Assembly (NCBI RefSeq): GCF_040371545.1
Contig: NZ_AP029048.1
Coordinates: forward strand, 1,876,074-1,940,073
Reading direction: 5' to 3'
Origin: Synechococcus sp. M16CYN
GTDB taxonomy: Bacteria; Cyanobacteriota; Cyanobacteriia; PCC-6307; Cyanobiaceae
Length of the DNA stretch: 64,000 nt
The notes under the pieces were generated by a model, which worked only from the letters and a program-made list of their open reading frames with translations, made no database searches and was not told where the DNA came from. Positions within the stretch are counted from its first letter, which is position 1. Each line of letters starts with the position of its first letter. This document shows, in pieces, positions 1-8,523 of the stretch. A program made the translations under genes and the position numbers.

Positions 1-161
1 TTTAGCCTCCCTCATCGAAAGCCTCGATGCCTTTCCAACTAATGACTTAATTTCGGCAGAGCTTTTGTGGGCCTGTCATTAAAGACAGCAGCCTTTGCTG
101 ACGTACTCGCAATTAGTCACAACAATACTCAGGGGTCATGATCCCGTGACCTGGGATCACT

Positions 162-640
162 ACGGCCCTCCGGAACTATAAACCCAAGCTGGGCAACCGA
201 ATCGCCGAGAAAACCTTTGGAGCCAACTACAAGTCTTACTTGAACGTCGCCCTGCTGCATCTACAGGGCCGCAAACCAGCCCAGACATGCAAGGAAAGGC
301 TAACTGAGCGCATCTTCGGCTGCTGTAGGGTCAATCAGAAGCCAGGCGTGAAACACGGCGAAGAACTCAAGCTGTGGATCGAAACGCCGAAATTACGCTC
401 GGAGTGCTGCTTGGCCCCGAAGAAGTTCCTGGAATACGCAGTCGCCAGGCACCGATCAGCCTTAAAGGACTACCTGGGGCTACGCAATGTAGATGGCAAG
501 CACAGGAAGAAGACCGTCCTCACCGATGACTAAGTGATGGAGCTGATTCAGCTACTTCCGGATGCCTGAGGCAACGTCGTAGCGATCAGTGATGCAGCAC
601 GAGAAGCTCTTCGTTTATGTCACTCAAGCCTTCTCTACTT
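162..640 (+). pseudogene. Remnant of a tyrosine-recombinase (integrase)-like gene
   Basis: One frame stays open through about 125 codons, from about 162 to a stop at 531, and resumes past that stop with residues VMELIQLLPDA before another stop. The run VLTDD followed by a leucine-rich ELIQLLPD resembles the linker between the core-binding and catalytic domains of phage-type integrases found in marine Synechococcus. No catalytic Arg-His-Arg-Tyr part is left, and the frame has several stops, so it cannot be functional. Family assignment is by resemblance only. It lies about 5 kb from ssrA, a common integration site, with decayed genes in between. Confidence 0.4.
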
Positions 641-803
641 CTAGAAATCGATTAACGGCAAGGAAAGCTCTGGGCGCCGACGTAGCAGAAAGAGATGGAC
701 TGAGCTCCCGAACCGGGCCGAGAGAAAAAAGGGGGAGGGGGGGAACTACTCATTTACATGTCGTTACAAAGCGCTTAACCTTTCTTCATCTCGATCATTT
801 GCC

Positions 804-995
804 ATGACCTCCTCAGCATCAAGCGACAACTGGTATCAAAAGGATGCAGCAGCTCAGATCCGTACTGAGCGAAACCAAAAAGCTGAACTCTTAAACGGCC
901 GCTTAGCGATGCTTGGCTTCGTTATTGGTCTGCTCACAGAGGCAATTACTGGCCACGGAATCTTGAGCCAGGTCACCTTCGGCATTTTTGGCTGA
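804..995 (+). CDS. hli: High-light-inducible protein (Hli), 63 aa
   Basis: This is a single-helix chlorophyll a/b-binding-like protein of the thylakoid membrane. Such proteins bind chlorophyll and carotenoid and protect photosystems under high light or nutrient stress. The diagnostic stretch ELLNGRLAMLGF, with the pigment-ligating Glu and Asn and the Arg, is at residues about 28-39. It is followed by a hydrophobic helix and a short C-terminus. The hydrophilic N-terminus of about 25 residues is normal for cyanobacterial Hli proteins. Two small frames follow closely at 1001 and 1126, so this may be a three-gene unit. It is the only clearly intact recognisable gene in the first 5.6 kb, which suggests it is under selection while its surroundings decay. 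Confidence 0.93.
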   Translation: MTSSASSDNWYQKDAAAQIRTERNQKAELLNGRLAMLGFVIGLLTEAITGHGILSQVTFGIFG

Positions 996-1000
996 AACTG

Positions 1001-1123
1001 ATGATTGATTACTCAACCGCTATTTGGGGCCTAGTTGCAATCACTGCACTGCTTTCGGCTGCTGTGATCTATATCTTGGCTCAGCCCACTGATTTGCCCA
1101 TAATCAAAAATCGAGGTCATTAA
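1001..1123 (+). CDS. Small single-pass membrane protein, 40 aa
   Basis: An ATG at 1001 opens a 40-codon frame 5 bases after the hli stop. The protein begins MIDYSTAIWGLVAIT and has one strongly hydrophobic segment at residues about 8-27, then a short polar tail ending NRGH. Size and topology resemble the small thylakoid or photosystem-associated peptides of cyanobacteria, but the family is not recognised. Tight spacing to hli upstream and to the next frame (2 bases downstream) suggests co-transcription. Function is unknown. Confidence 0.5.
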   Translation: MIDYSTAIWGLVAITALLSAAVIYILAQPTDLPIIKNRGH

Positions 1124-1125
1124 GG

Positions 1126-1326
1126 ATGTCGATCGACAACCGCTGTAGAGAGCAACAACGTGTTGCCGACCAAATGTTCACGGATTTCAAGTACACAAAA
1201 CCTGGCTCTAAAGAGCAGATCCGAGCTTTAAACACTCTGAACTTCCTTGTTGGCATGTGGGTAGACTTCCTTTCGCAAGAAGAGAAGAGAATGCATTCTG
1301 CACTCACGCTTGAGTCCAGCACCTGA
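1126..1326 (+). CDS. Small hypothetical protein, 66 aa
   Basis: A 66-residue polar protein starts with ATG 2 bases after the preceding small membrane protein. It is rich in charged residues and contains the segment RALNTLNFLVGMWVDFLSQEEKR, read as a probable amphipathic helix. No known domain is recognised. Position directly behind hli and the 40-aa peptide argues that it is real and co-transcribed. An opposite-strand frame covering the same bases is judged a shadow because it has no such context. Confidence 0.5.
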   Translation: MSIDNRCREQQRVADQMFTDFKYTKPGSKEQIRALNTLNFLVGMWVDFLSQEEKRMHSALTLESST

Positions 1327-2074
1327 AACAGAAACTGAAGCTATTTTATTGACTTTGACGTGACAGAAAGAGATAAGCTGAACTCCCAAAGCGAGTTGAC
1401 GCAGCCATATTTAAGCCAACGATGGTTGCGTGAAGAAGTGGCTGCTGCGTTTACTGCTCTCGTCAGCGACTTTTAATACCCAGCACAGGCGCATCACGGT
1501 CCGTAAGATAGAGTAACGAAATAGAATCAAGTCGGTTTGCTCTGGTGATCAATGGAGGGATCCGCGGACTTCTCCATCGCCATCATCATTGAGATCTATG
1601 CTTTCGAGCCAAAAGCCGATGAGCATGGCTCCATGAGCCAATGCCTTTAGATTAGCATTCGCGGGTGTTGCTTGAGGCGGATAAACCGTTCCACTTCAAG
1701 TTTCGGACACTTCTGTGCGTCGCATTAGCGAAGGTACCTCGGATATGCGAACACCTAGCCAGACCTTACCAATAGCTGGTCCACATTATGTTGGTGGTTG
1801 AGCAGCTTTGCCACGGTTCCCCGTAGCGATTGTTGTATGCACTCTCACAGTCACCTCAGACCCAACGGGCGTTAGGTGCTTGAGGAGTGCCATAGATGCT
1901 ACTCCCCAAGGGCGTTAGAAGGTTTCTGGTGAATCAATACAAGCGAAGCGAACTGCGATGCTTCTGCTTCTTTCAGAAACTGGAACCGTGTCGCCATCGC
2001 CAAATAAAAACCATCGTTGCAGCATTGGCGCTAGTCACAAAGCAAATCGCGAAAACCGGTATTAGGAAAGGCTT
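1327..2074. other. Gap with no recognisable gene
   Basis: About 750 bases with only short frames interrupted by stops on both strands. No RNA gene, terminator with a T-run or repeat was recognised. The base composition is close to that of the coding regions, which fits decayed coding DNA better than a regulatory region. Confidence 0.5.
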
Positions 2075-2266
2075 TCATCGCATCCTTATTCCTGTTCTTT
2101 CCGCAGAGTATTTTGTAGGGAACACTGTCCCTGTCGCGATCAAACCTTGAGTTGCCTGCTCTGTACGATCTAACGGCTTCCTCACAAAAGCGGAAGATTC
2201 TGAAGTCTGAGCGGAGACGGATGGTGCGATCAAGACCGTCGCTGCCAATAGGACTGCAAAGCGCAT
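2075..2266 (-). CDS. Small secreted protein or truncated gene, 63 aa
   Basis: The minus-strand frame begins MRFAVLLAATVLIAPSVSAQ, a convincing Sec signal peptide with an Ala-rich core and a cleavage site after SVSA. About 43 polar residues follow, then a stop. The mature part is short and not recognised. An overlapping frame on the same strand (2031-2285) is less protein-like. It may be the N-terminal remnant of a longer exported protein, given the decay around it. Confidence 0.35.
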   Translation of the reverse strand: MRFAVLLAATVLIAPSVSAQTSESSAFVRKPLDRTEQATQGLIATGTVFPTKYSAERTGIRMR

Positions 2267-2479
2267 CTCCTGTTGCTTGGTTCAACCACTGTTGTGGTCA
2301 CTTCAACTGATAGACATCACAAGGAGGCTGGGCTCACAAAGGTGGCTGAAGTCATGGGAGTCCTCCTGTTACTGGTGATGGCAATGACCTGTCTGGTGCC
2401 TAAAAGAGTCGTCCGGAAGGCTGACTACCGCGCCCACAGACTCCCAAGGCTCCAAACTGACCTGAATTAGGAATAATAA

Positions 2480-2893
2480 ATGAGAAGAGACTACGCCGCC
2501 ATATTTCAAAAGAGACTTCAGAAAAAACTCCCTTGGTTAAAGGCGATGAAGCAGTACAAGGGAATGAAAGACAAGACATTATTCATTTACACAATTCTCA
2601 CAAGGCCAAATAATCTAGTTAACAAAGCTAGGTCTGGCTGTTCCGAATGCACACAATTGAGCAAAAAATTATCTAATGTTCAAGAAATACTTAAGTAGCT
2701 CAAAGAAAATAGACCCGACCGAATTCTTAGAGGCAATCTCATCAAAACAGAGGCTTTCATGGATAAAGAAATTGGAGCTGAAAAGCTAACAACGGCGAAA
2801 ATCAATCCTTATCAATTGATTTCCTCCTTGCTTCCTCAGGTGAATCGGCAGAGTCACCATAGTAAGACTGAGCAGTGGCTGCAAAGTTTATAA
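2480..2893 (+). pseudogene. Open frame split by one TAG, unknown product
   Basis: An ATG at 2480 opens 72 codons of Lys-rich protein starting MRRDYAAIFQKRL. After a single TAG at 2696-2698 the same frame runs on for another 64 codons (LKENRPDRILRGNLIKTEAF onward) to a TAA at 2891. The two halves have the same lysine-rich character, so they probably formed one gene of about 137 residues. No domain is recognised. Either the TAG is an inactivating mutation, or translation ends there and the rest is chance. The ATG lacks an obvious Shine-Dalgarno sequence. Confidence 0.35.
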
Positions 2894-3079
2894 ACTTGAA
2901 TAACCTGGCTATAAATGTGAATCTTTCAAGAAAGCAAGGGTAGCTTAGACTTTTCTTAGGCCCTCGTCCAGTCCATTCTTTGAAATAGAAAGCACCATAT
3001 ACCATCAACTTATTTTCTATTTAAAGGATTTGCTCGGAATATTCTTCGTAAATTCCATACAAATCCAACCAAGCCCACA

Positions 3080-3418
3080 TCAGCCTCGCTGAGGTAAAAG
3101 TAGCAGATGAAAATGGCTAGTATCCTCGAGATAATTGATGAATAAATCAATAGGTATTCCATATTTATTGTCTTCGAAGATGCCTAAATCCGCATGCTCT
3201 CTCCACGCCCTAGATAGCTCGTTACTCAGATAAAGCTCGATTCCAGCTGCTATAGCAGCTCCCACAAGAGGTTCAGCACCTTTTTGCAAGAGGTGCGTTA
3301 TGGCCTCCGCTGCAAAAATCTCGTCACCATCTCGAAAGGAAAACTTGAGCCCCTTTAATTGTTTGACTAGTTCGGTTTTAATTCCAGTTTTTTCAAAGGT
3401 CGTGCCCTCCAATTTCAT
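3080..3418 (-). CDS. Hypothetical protein, 112 aa, or 3' part of the broken upstream gene
   Basis: This is a 112-residue minus-strand frame beginning MKLEGTTFEKTGIK, of mixed alpha-helical character, with an Ala/Gly-rich middle (PLVGAAIAAGIELYL). Its ATG overlaps the stop of the preceding frame by 4 bases (ATGA at 3418-3415). It could be translationally coupled, or it could be the continuation of the damaged coiA-like gene after another frameshift. No domain is recognised. Codon usage looks natural, but the decayed setting keeps confidence low. Confidence 0.35.
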   Translation of the reverse strand: MKLEGTTFEKTGIKTELVKQLKGLKFSFRDGDEIFAAEAITHLLQKGAEPLVGAAIAAGIELYLSNELSRAWREHADLGIFEDNKYGIPIDLFINYLEDTSHFHLLLLPQRG

Positions 3419-3891
3419 GCTTTCTTGTATGGAGCTTCTGTATCTATCAGGGCCTCGATCTTGATAACTTTTCTATTTTGAGTCAACCAGTACTCAGCAG
3501 TTTCGCCAAGAGCCTTGGAGCCTTTATTTTGCTTTCCATTCTTGAGAGTTGCTGTCTCCGACGGTATCAAGTAAGGAAAGGTATAGATAGTCTTCGAACC
3601 TCTACTGAAAATATCCAACTCTATATTTCGACTGTTTAACTCATATTTGCCGCACTTCGTCTAGTGTGTATTTTCCGACTCTTTTTATGCACACATCGTT
3701 TTTCCTTGCCCTGGATTTTGAGTGAGCAAAATGCAATGCTCTTTTTTTCCTCTTCTTAAGAACACATTGGCCCTGCACTCAGAGCAAACGATTAAGTTCT
3801 TACCGATTAACCATCCGCCATCGCTATCCATCTGCAAGAATTTCTCCACGCTCATTGTTTCAAGCTTTACGAGGGAGAATGCGTAGTCCAT
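3415..3891 (-). pseudogene. CoiA-like competence protein gene, frameshifted
   Basis: The minus-strand frame from 3891 reads MDYAFSLVKLETMSVEKFLQ, then CSECRANVFLRRGKK, the zinc-ribbon-like start of CoiA-family proteins. At a run of seven A residues (T at 3742-3748 on the plus strand) the sense switches frame. The shifted frame reads KRALHFAHSKSRARKND, containing the HFAH motif that defines the family. The original frame meets TAA at 3685-3687 and TAG at 3661-3663, then is open again to 3415. At least one frameshift and two stops make this a pseudogene. CoiA proteins act in processing DNA taken up during transformation. Confidence 0.6.
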
Positions 3892-3970
3892 CAGTTGATT
3901 TTTCTGCGATGAGCGATACTGCCTACGCTGAAAGAGACAAAAGATCTAGCTAAGTAAACCTTCATCACCA

Positions 3971-5410
3971 CTATTTTCCGCTCTGAATTTCTCTAACAAT
4001 ACTATCGATGGTATCGTTCAGCCTTGCTTCTCCGTTTTGCCCAGCCAGTTCCGAAAAGCGTCTCCCTTGAGGAATCAGTCTATTCTACGCTGATCCAACT
4101 GCTTCATTGAAACTCTTATTTAGGCGAACCAAATTGCTACCGACGGCATTGAACTTGTCGACGAACGTCAGAAACCACTTGTGCAGCTCAACTGCATTGT
4201 TTTGGATCTCCTCGATATTGGTAGCGATCTCTGCTTGTTGAATGGACATCGCCAGTCCCTTCAGGATTGCTAGCAAGCTTGTTGGGAACGTAAGGATGAT
4301 GTTCTTGCTGAAGGCGTGCTCCAAGAGGTCTGGATTACGCTCAAGTGCCATCGAGAGCGCACCCTCCGTAGTAATAAAACAGCACTACACCGTCGACTAC
4401 CTGCCCCAGGGAGCTGAGCTTGCTTGCGTAATCCTTCTTGCTCAGCAGGTCGATATGGCTGCGCACCTTCCGCAGGTGCTCCTTCAGGGCTGCCTCGCGT
4501 TGTGCATCATCGCTTGCTTGCAGTGCATCCAGATAGCTCTCAATCGGTGCCCTGGAGTCCACGATCAATCGACGTGAACCAGGGGTAGTGATGACGCAGT
4601 TAGGTCGGTAGGTAGCCTCTTCTGTCTTAACGTGAACCTGTTCATCAAAATCGCAGTAGCTGATTAGCCCAACAAACTCCAAGATCCTTCGCAGGTTAAC
4701 CTCACCCCAGCGCCCCTTGACGCTTGGGGATCTAAGAGCTGATGTCAGTTGTTGAGCAACTCTCTGAACGTCTTCGCTGCGTTACCGCAGATCCATCGTG
4801 GTCTGAGCGAGCGCTCCTAGTTTTTCGACCGACTCCTTTTGCAGAACCTGCATCTGCTGGCGTAGTTGCTCCATCTGTTTGGCAAACGGCTTGCTGACGG
4901 TCTCTTTCGTTGACTTGAGGAGAGCATCCCTTGAGCCATCGAGTATTTGTCCGCTGAGGGAGCGGAACTGGCTCAACAGGTCAGACCTGGTTTGCTCTAA
5001 GAATTGGGTCCGACTCTCTTGAGAGCGAAGCTTCTCAGCGATTTCAGCTGTTTTCTTACTGAGTGCTTCTTTCTCAGAGCGAACCTGCTCGAATGCTGCG
5101 GTAGTGCTGGCCTGAGAGGTCTTCAGATCATCTCTCTCCTGCGTTACGGCACGAGTTGCATACGACTTACAGCCGCGACTTCCTTGGCTTCTTGAAGCTG
5201 GAGCTGTTGTTGCTTGATCTTAGCGTTCTGGGCTTCCAGTTGAAGGCTGAACTTTCCCAGTCCCTCGTTGGCTTGTCCCAGACGCTCCTCAAGGATTCCC
5301 AGGTCCCCAGTATTTCCAGCTGATCTGGACCTGCCAAATACCTTGCTCAGGATCAAGTCGACGATTACGCCGGTCAAAACCCCGGTGATGAAGAGGAGGA
5401 CGGCTGACAA
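3971..5410 (-). pseudogene. rmuC: DNA recombination protein RmuC, multiply broken
   Basis: Successive minus-strand fragments line up in order along RmuC. At 5410-5144 there is an N-terminal membrane helix (LLFITGVLTGVIVDLIL) and coiled coil. At 4976-4782 there is more coiled coil. At 4682-4341 is the nuclease-like core with PNCVITTPGSRRLIVDSRAPIESY and AQREAALKEHLRKVRSHI. At 4351-4085 is the part with SKNIILTFPTSLLAILKGL. After a TAG near 4083 the tail RLIPQGRRFSELAG runs to a stop at 3971. The fragments sit in different frames, so several frameshifts and a stop have accumulated while protein similarity is still readable. RmuC proteins are thought to limit DNA inversions and rearrangements. 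It is adjacent to the broken coiA-like gene. Confidence 0.85.
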
Positions 5411-5639
5411 AACCGAACCATCAGCTCTGTTTGTCCTAACTCAAGTGTCAGAGCAGTTCTGATGCAGCTTCATAAGACGATCACTCCCTCAGCCTTCACT
5501 CGCTGCAATAAGAAAGTGTGACCCCAGATGAATCATTAATGCCGGGAACAACCTGATTCGGGTCACAGTTACACCCTGGGTCACAGGACCAAAACCTCGG
5601 GAAGATCGCATCCAAGACTCTGGGATTTGCGATAGTTAA

Positions 5640-5657
5640 GGGGGCCTTCCAGCCCCC
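5640..5657 (-). terminator. GC-rich hairpin at the 3' end of ssrA
   Basis: GGGGGC at 5640-5645 pairs with GCCCCC at 5652-5657 around a six-base loop. It lies just downstream of the tmRNA coding piece in the direction of transcription. A long T-run is missing, so it may be the last stem of the RNA or a processing signal as well as a terminator. Confidence 0.45.
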
Positions 5658-5659
5658 AT

Positions 5660-5950
5660 GAGTCATTTGGGTGATAAGGCTGACCTCACCCCATCTCCCT
5701 TAAAAGGGTCAAGCAGCAACAGGGGCTGTTTGACGGGAGAAACGTACGATGTTGTTCGCAGTTACGAGATTTGCTCTAACCGAGCAGGTTTCAGTCACTC
5801 TCCTTATGCCCCGTCGAAACCATTGCAGCCCCGAGAGGAGTAATGGAGCTGAGCGGAATCGAACCGCTGTCCGAAGCACTGGTGTGAATCACCTAGTTCG
5901 AAAAAACCGAACTCCGATATTCTGACAGTATTGCTCCCCAATAGCACAAC
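5660..5950 (-). ncRNA. ssrA: tmRNA, circularly permuted two-piece gene
   Basis: Read on the minus strand, the acceptor piece comes first. It ends in the T-arm GGTTCGATTCCGC and acceptor strand CAGCTCC plus discriminator A at 5844. About 11 bases later the coding piece starts with GGGGCTGCAATGG at 5832, which pairs with the acceptor strand (one G-U pair). The resume codon GCG is followed by codons for NNIVRFSRQTAPVAA and a TGA, giving the tag ANNIVRFSRQTAPVAA. This order, acceptor before coding, is the permuted arrangement known in marine picocyanobacteria, where the spacer is cut out to give two RNAs. CCA is not encoded. The upstream end is approximate. tmRNA with SmpB rescues stalled ribosomes and tags the product for proteolysis. 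Confidence 0.93.
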
Positions 5951-5955
5951 AGATC

Positions 5956-7098
5956 GTGGGTCGTGAGAACCGACTATCGGCAGTGGCGGTATTTCCTCAG
6001 GGACTGGAAATTGCCGGCTGTGACGAGCTATCCGATTTGGGCGCCCACGACGTGCGTCCACTACGACGGGCCGTCGGCTTTCAAGCCGATATGGCCTGTC
6101 TCTATCGCCTCCATCTCCAAGCCCGTCTACCATTTCGCTTGCTCAGGGAAATGGCCCGTTTTCGCTGCCAAGGGCGCAACAGCCTTTACGACGGCGTCCG
6201 TCGAGCCCTTGACTGGGAGCGCTGGCTGCATCCCTCTATGAGTTTTCGCGTGGATGTTACCGGATCTGCGCCTGGGCTAAATCACAGCCATTATTCCGCT
6301 CTGCAAGTGAAAAATGCTCTAGTGGATCAACAACGAGAGATTTGGGGTAGACGCTCATCGATTGACCTAAAAACCCCTGATCTTTCATTGCATCTTCATC
6401 TCAACGGTGGAACAGCGGTGCTCAGCCTAGATGGCAGTAGAGGAAGTTTGCATCGCCGAGGCTATCGAGTCGCCATGGGGACGGCTCCCTTAAAGGAAAA
6501 CCTGGCCGCAGGGCTAATTCGGCTCACTGGCTGGGATGCCTCGGTTCCTCTTGTGGACCCTTGTTGCGGATCTGGAGCACTCTTAATCGAAGCTGCCCTC
6601 ATGGCACTCCAACAGGCTCCTGGTCTTGGTCATATCTTCAGCTTGAAAAGCTGGGCTGATTTTCAGCCTGAGCTCTGGCAACAAGAAAGTACTAAAGCGC
6701 AGCGACAACGTCGTAGAAATTTCAAGTTGCCACCCTTGCTTGGCATCGAAAAGGATCCAGCGGTAGCCGATCAAGCACGAAGCAATATAGCTGCAGCAGG
6801 ATTACAAAAGATAATTGAAATCCGAGATGGATCTTTTACAGCGCAGGACTTGCCGGAGGAACCTGGAGTTTTGGTTTGCAATCCTCCTTATGGTAAACGT
6901 ATCGGTAATCAGAAAGATCTAGACCATCTTTATACGACTTTAGGCATATTCGCTCGCGAAAAAGCTGTAGGTTGGCAACTATGGCTACTCAGCGGTAATC
7001 CAAAACTGACAAACAGCCTTCACATGAAAACATCAAGGCGCATTCCTATAAGTAACGGAGGTGTCGACTGCCGCTGGTTACAGTACAGCATTTATTAG
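5956..7098 (+). CDS. rlmL: 23S rRNA guanine-N2 methyltransferase, RlmL/YpsC type
   Basis: This 380-residue protein has an N-terminal THUMP-like RNA-binding region (to about residue 150) and a Rossmann methyltransferase domain. It shows the SAM-binding DPCCGSGALLIEAAL near residue 195 and the catalytic VCNPPYGKRIG near residue 310. Asn-Pro-Pro-Tyr is typical of N-methylation of bases in RNA, and family members methylate guanine in 23S rRNA. The start is a GTG at 5956, chosen because similarity begins at once (AVAVFPQGLE). It is divergent from ssrA with very little space between them, so the promoters must overlap. The length suits the bacterial YpsC-like group, not the fused E. coli RlmKL. Confidence 0.88.
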   Translation: MGRENRLSAVAVFPQGLEIAGCDELSDLGAHDVRPLRRAVGFQADMACLYRLHLQARLPFRLLREMARFRCQGRNSLYDGVRRALDWERWLHPSMSFRVDVTGSAPGLNHSHYSALQVKNALVDQQREIWGRRSSIDLKTPDLSLHLHLNGGTAVLSLDGSRGSLHRRGYRVAMGTAPLKENLAAGLIRLTGWDASVPLVDPCCGSGALLIEAALMALQQAPGLGHIFSLKSWADFQPELWQQESTKAQRQRRRNFKLPPLLGIEKDPAVADQARSNIAAAGLQKIIEIRDGSFTAQDLPEEPGVLVCNPPYGKRIGNQKDLDHLYTTLGIFAREKAVGWQLWLLSGNPKLTNSLHMKTSRRIPISNGGVDCRWLQYSIY

Positions 7099-7239
7099 TA
7101 AGCATTAGTAAGCAGCAGATAAAATTCAAATAATTCTGAACTACGACATGGCAAAGAAATTGACCTAAAATATATAATAAATAGAACTACGGCGATTTAA
7201 CAATTAAAATTAAATAACAACAATGATGTTAAATAGATT

Positions 7240-7629
7240 TTAAATACGCCCTATTAAAGCCCGCATGGTTTTTGTTACACCTTCGACTGTCTGTGGTAAA
7301 AACGGGCCTTTGAGAACCTGACCACCAATACGCAGTGTCACACCTGCAAAAACTAAATTACCAATAGCTAAAATAATCAAAGCCTGAATCAGACTTAGGC
7401 TCCAACGGCGTTGAGTCCAGAGAAGCAAGGCACTTTCTCCCGCCAACAGAGCTAGCATCATGGCCACACCTGCCATTGTCAAAAATAGACCGCCATTGAT
7501 TAACCGACGTTTCTCGCGGTCGACCTCTTGAAATGCGATTCGCACATGCAGATCCATCACCGATGCCGCCAAAGCGGTAACTCGTGCTGCAGCACCAAAA
7601 CCTCGTGAGGATTGTGATTCAGTCATCAA
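7240..7629 (-). CDS. Phage-holin-superfamily-like membrane protein (Holin-X type)
   Basis: This 129-residue protein has two hydrophobic helices in the middle (GGLFLTMAGVAMMLALLA and LIQALIILAIGNLVFAGVTL). They are preceded by a cytoplasmic amphipathic stretch with many Arg and Glu. This layout matches the Holin-X/DUF1469 family, which is chromosomal in cyanobacteria and not tied to phage lysis. The start ATG overlaps the stop of the upstream gene by 4 bases (ATGA at 7629-7626), so the two are translationally coupled. Its role is unknown, probably in the envelope. Confidence 0.75.
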   Translation of the reverse strand: MMTESQSSRGFGAAARVTALAASVMDLHVRIAFQEVDREKRRLINGGLFLTMAGVAMMLALLAGESALLLWTQRRWSLSLIQALIILAIGNLVFAGVTLRIGGQVLKGPFLPQTVEGVTKTMRALIGRI

Positions 7630-8048
7630 GAACGCCGACCTCCACGGAGCATGGCACCGAGTAATACACCAACACCGAGTGCCACACCGACAGCCAGCAG
7701 GGGACGCTGACGCACCGGCTGTTCAATCCGAGGTCGAAGTGTGTTGTTGAGCTCATCCAATAACTGCTCTAATTGCTCCTCAATAGGATCGAGAGCATCC
7801 GCCAGGTTTTTACCACGATCGCCAGTGCTATGCATCAGCTCCTCCAACTGTTCGCGAACACCCTGAGGAGTAAGGCCGGTATTTCGCTCAATTAATCCCA
7901 CGAGTTCATCAAAACTGCCGCGCGTCGCTTCCAGCGTATGGTGCGTCAAGTCGGGCCATCGTTTCTGGATGGTTGGCAGCAAGCTATCGAAACGATTGCG
8001 AAATTGGTGCTCGAAGTTGCCATTTGGCTGCGGCGAGGTCAAGTCCAT
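7626..8048 (-). CDS. DUF883/ElaB-like protein with C-terminal membrane anchor
   Basis: About 140 residues from the ATG at 8048 (MDLTSPQPNGNFE). Most of it is helical and acidic, with heptad-like stretches (EEQLEQLLDELNNTL). It ends in a glycine-rich hydrophobic tail, LLAVGVALGVGVLLGAMLRGG plus arginines. This is the layout of ElaB/YgaM/YqjD proteins, in which the tail anchors ribosome-associated or envelope proteins in the inner membrane. A longer frame to 8171 exists but overlaps the divergent gene starting at 8112, so the later start is preferred. It is coupled to the Holin-X-like gene by a 4-base overlap, like the yqjD-yqjE pair of E. coli. Confidence 0.7.
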   Translation of the reverse strand: MDLTSPQPNGNFEHQFRNRFDSLLPTIQKRWPDLTHHTLEATRGSFDELVGLIERNTGLTPQGVREQLEELMHSTGDRGKNLADALDPIEEQLEQLLDELNNTLRPRIEQPVRQRPLLAVGVALGVGVLLGAMLRGGRRS

Positions 8049-8111
8049 AAAAAACGCCGTTGGCAAAACTATTCCCAGAGAGTAGGAAGACTGCAGCTTT
8101 CGAGAAGGTCT

Positions 8112-8471
8112 ATGCCTCGCTATGCATTGTTGCGACATACCAGGGTGCCCAACGATCCAAATGGCTGTCATGTGGACCTTTTACTTGAAGATGGCACTGC
8201 CTGCCGCACTTGGCGTCTACCAGATGTGCCGTCCACAAACGGACTAAAACAAGACGCCATACCCCTGCCAGACCATGATCTGACCTGGCTAAACCCTGGC
8301 AGTGCACCAGTCTCAGGAGGACGTGGTTGGGCTGAACGCATTCGAGCTGGCCGTTATCAAGGTGAACTACCTGCCAATAAAAGAGTTCCTGTTAATGTGA
8401 CACTGCTTGATGGTGATCTATCCGGGCATCTGCAAATCGCTGAAGGGCAATGTTGCCTATTAAAACTTTAG
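8112..8471 (+). CDS. Conserved hypothetical protein, 119 aa
   Basis: The protein starts MPRYALLRHTRVPNDPNGCHVDLLLEDG at the ATG at 8112. It has a beta-rich composition with repeated short hydrophobic strands and ends GQCCLLKL. A longer frame from 7938 lies opposite the divergent gene and is rejected. Proteins of this type, beginning with a description of a sequence that is to be compared or ranked (YALLRH...P.G.H.DLLLE), are widespread among bacteria without a known role. Its stop is 50 bases upstream of smc, so the two may be co-transcribed. Confidence 0.75.
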   Translation: MPRYALLRHTRVPNDPNGCHVDLLLEDGTACRTWRLPDVPSTNGLKQDAIPLPDHDLTWLNPGSAPVSGGRGWAERIRAGRYQGELPANKRVPVNVTLLDGDLSGHLQIAEGQCCLLKL

Positions 8472-8523
8472 GATCTTCGAAGTCTCCGCTATCCTTGTGG
8501 GGAATAGTGGCTTCCATTCTTGA

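Noticed and set aside
1104..1322. 72-codon minus-strand frame
   Set aside because: It is the shadow of the small plus-strand gene at 1126-1326, which has better context behind hli.
2273..2470. 65-codon plus-strand frame with a hydrophobic segment
   Set aside because: No ribosome site or recognisable domain; lies in decayed DNA.
3080..3891. ATGA-coupled pair that looks like a toxin-antitoxin module
   Set aside because: The upstream frame is the 3' part of the frameshifted coiA-like gene, so the overlap is probably accidental.
4242..4577. 111-codon plus-strand frame
   Set aside because: It is opposite the conserved core of the rmuC pseudogene and has no similarity of its own.
5804..6133. 109-codon minus-strand frame across ssrA and the rlmL start
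   Set aside because: It runs through the tmRNA gene and opposite rlmL; its open frame is a shadow.
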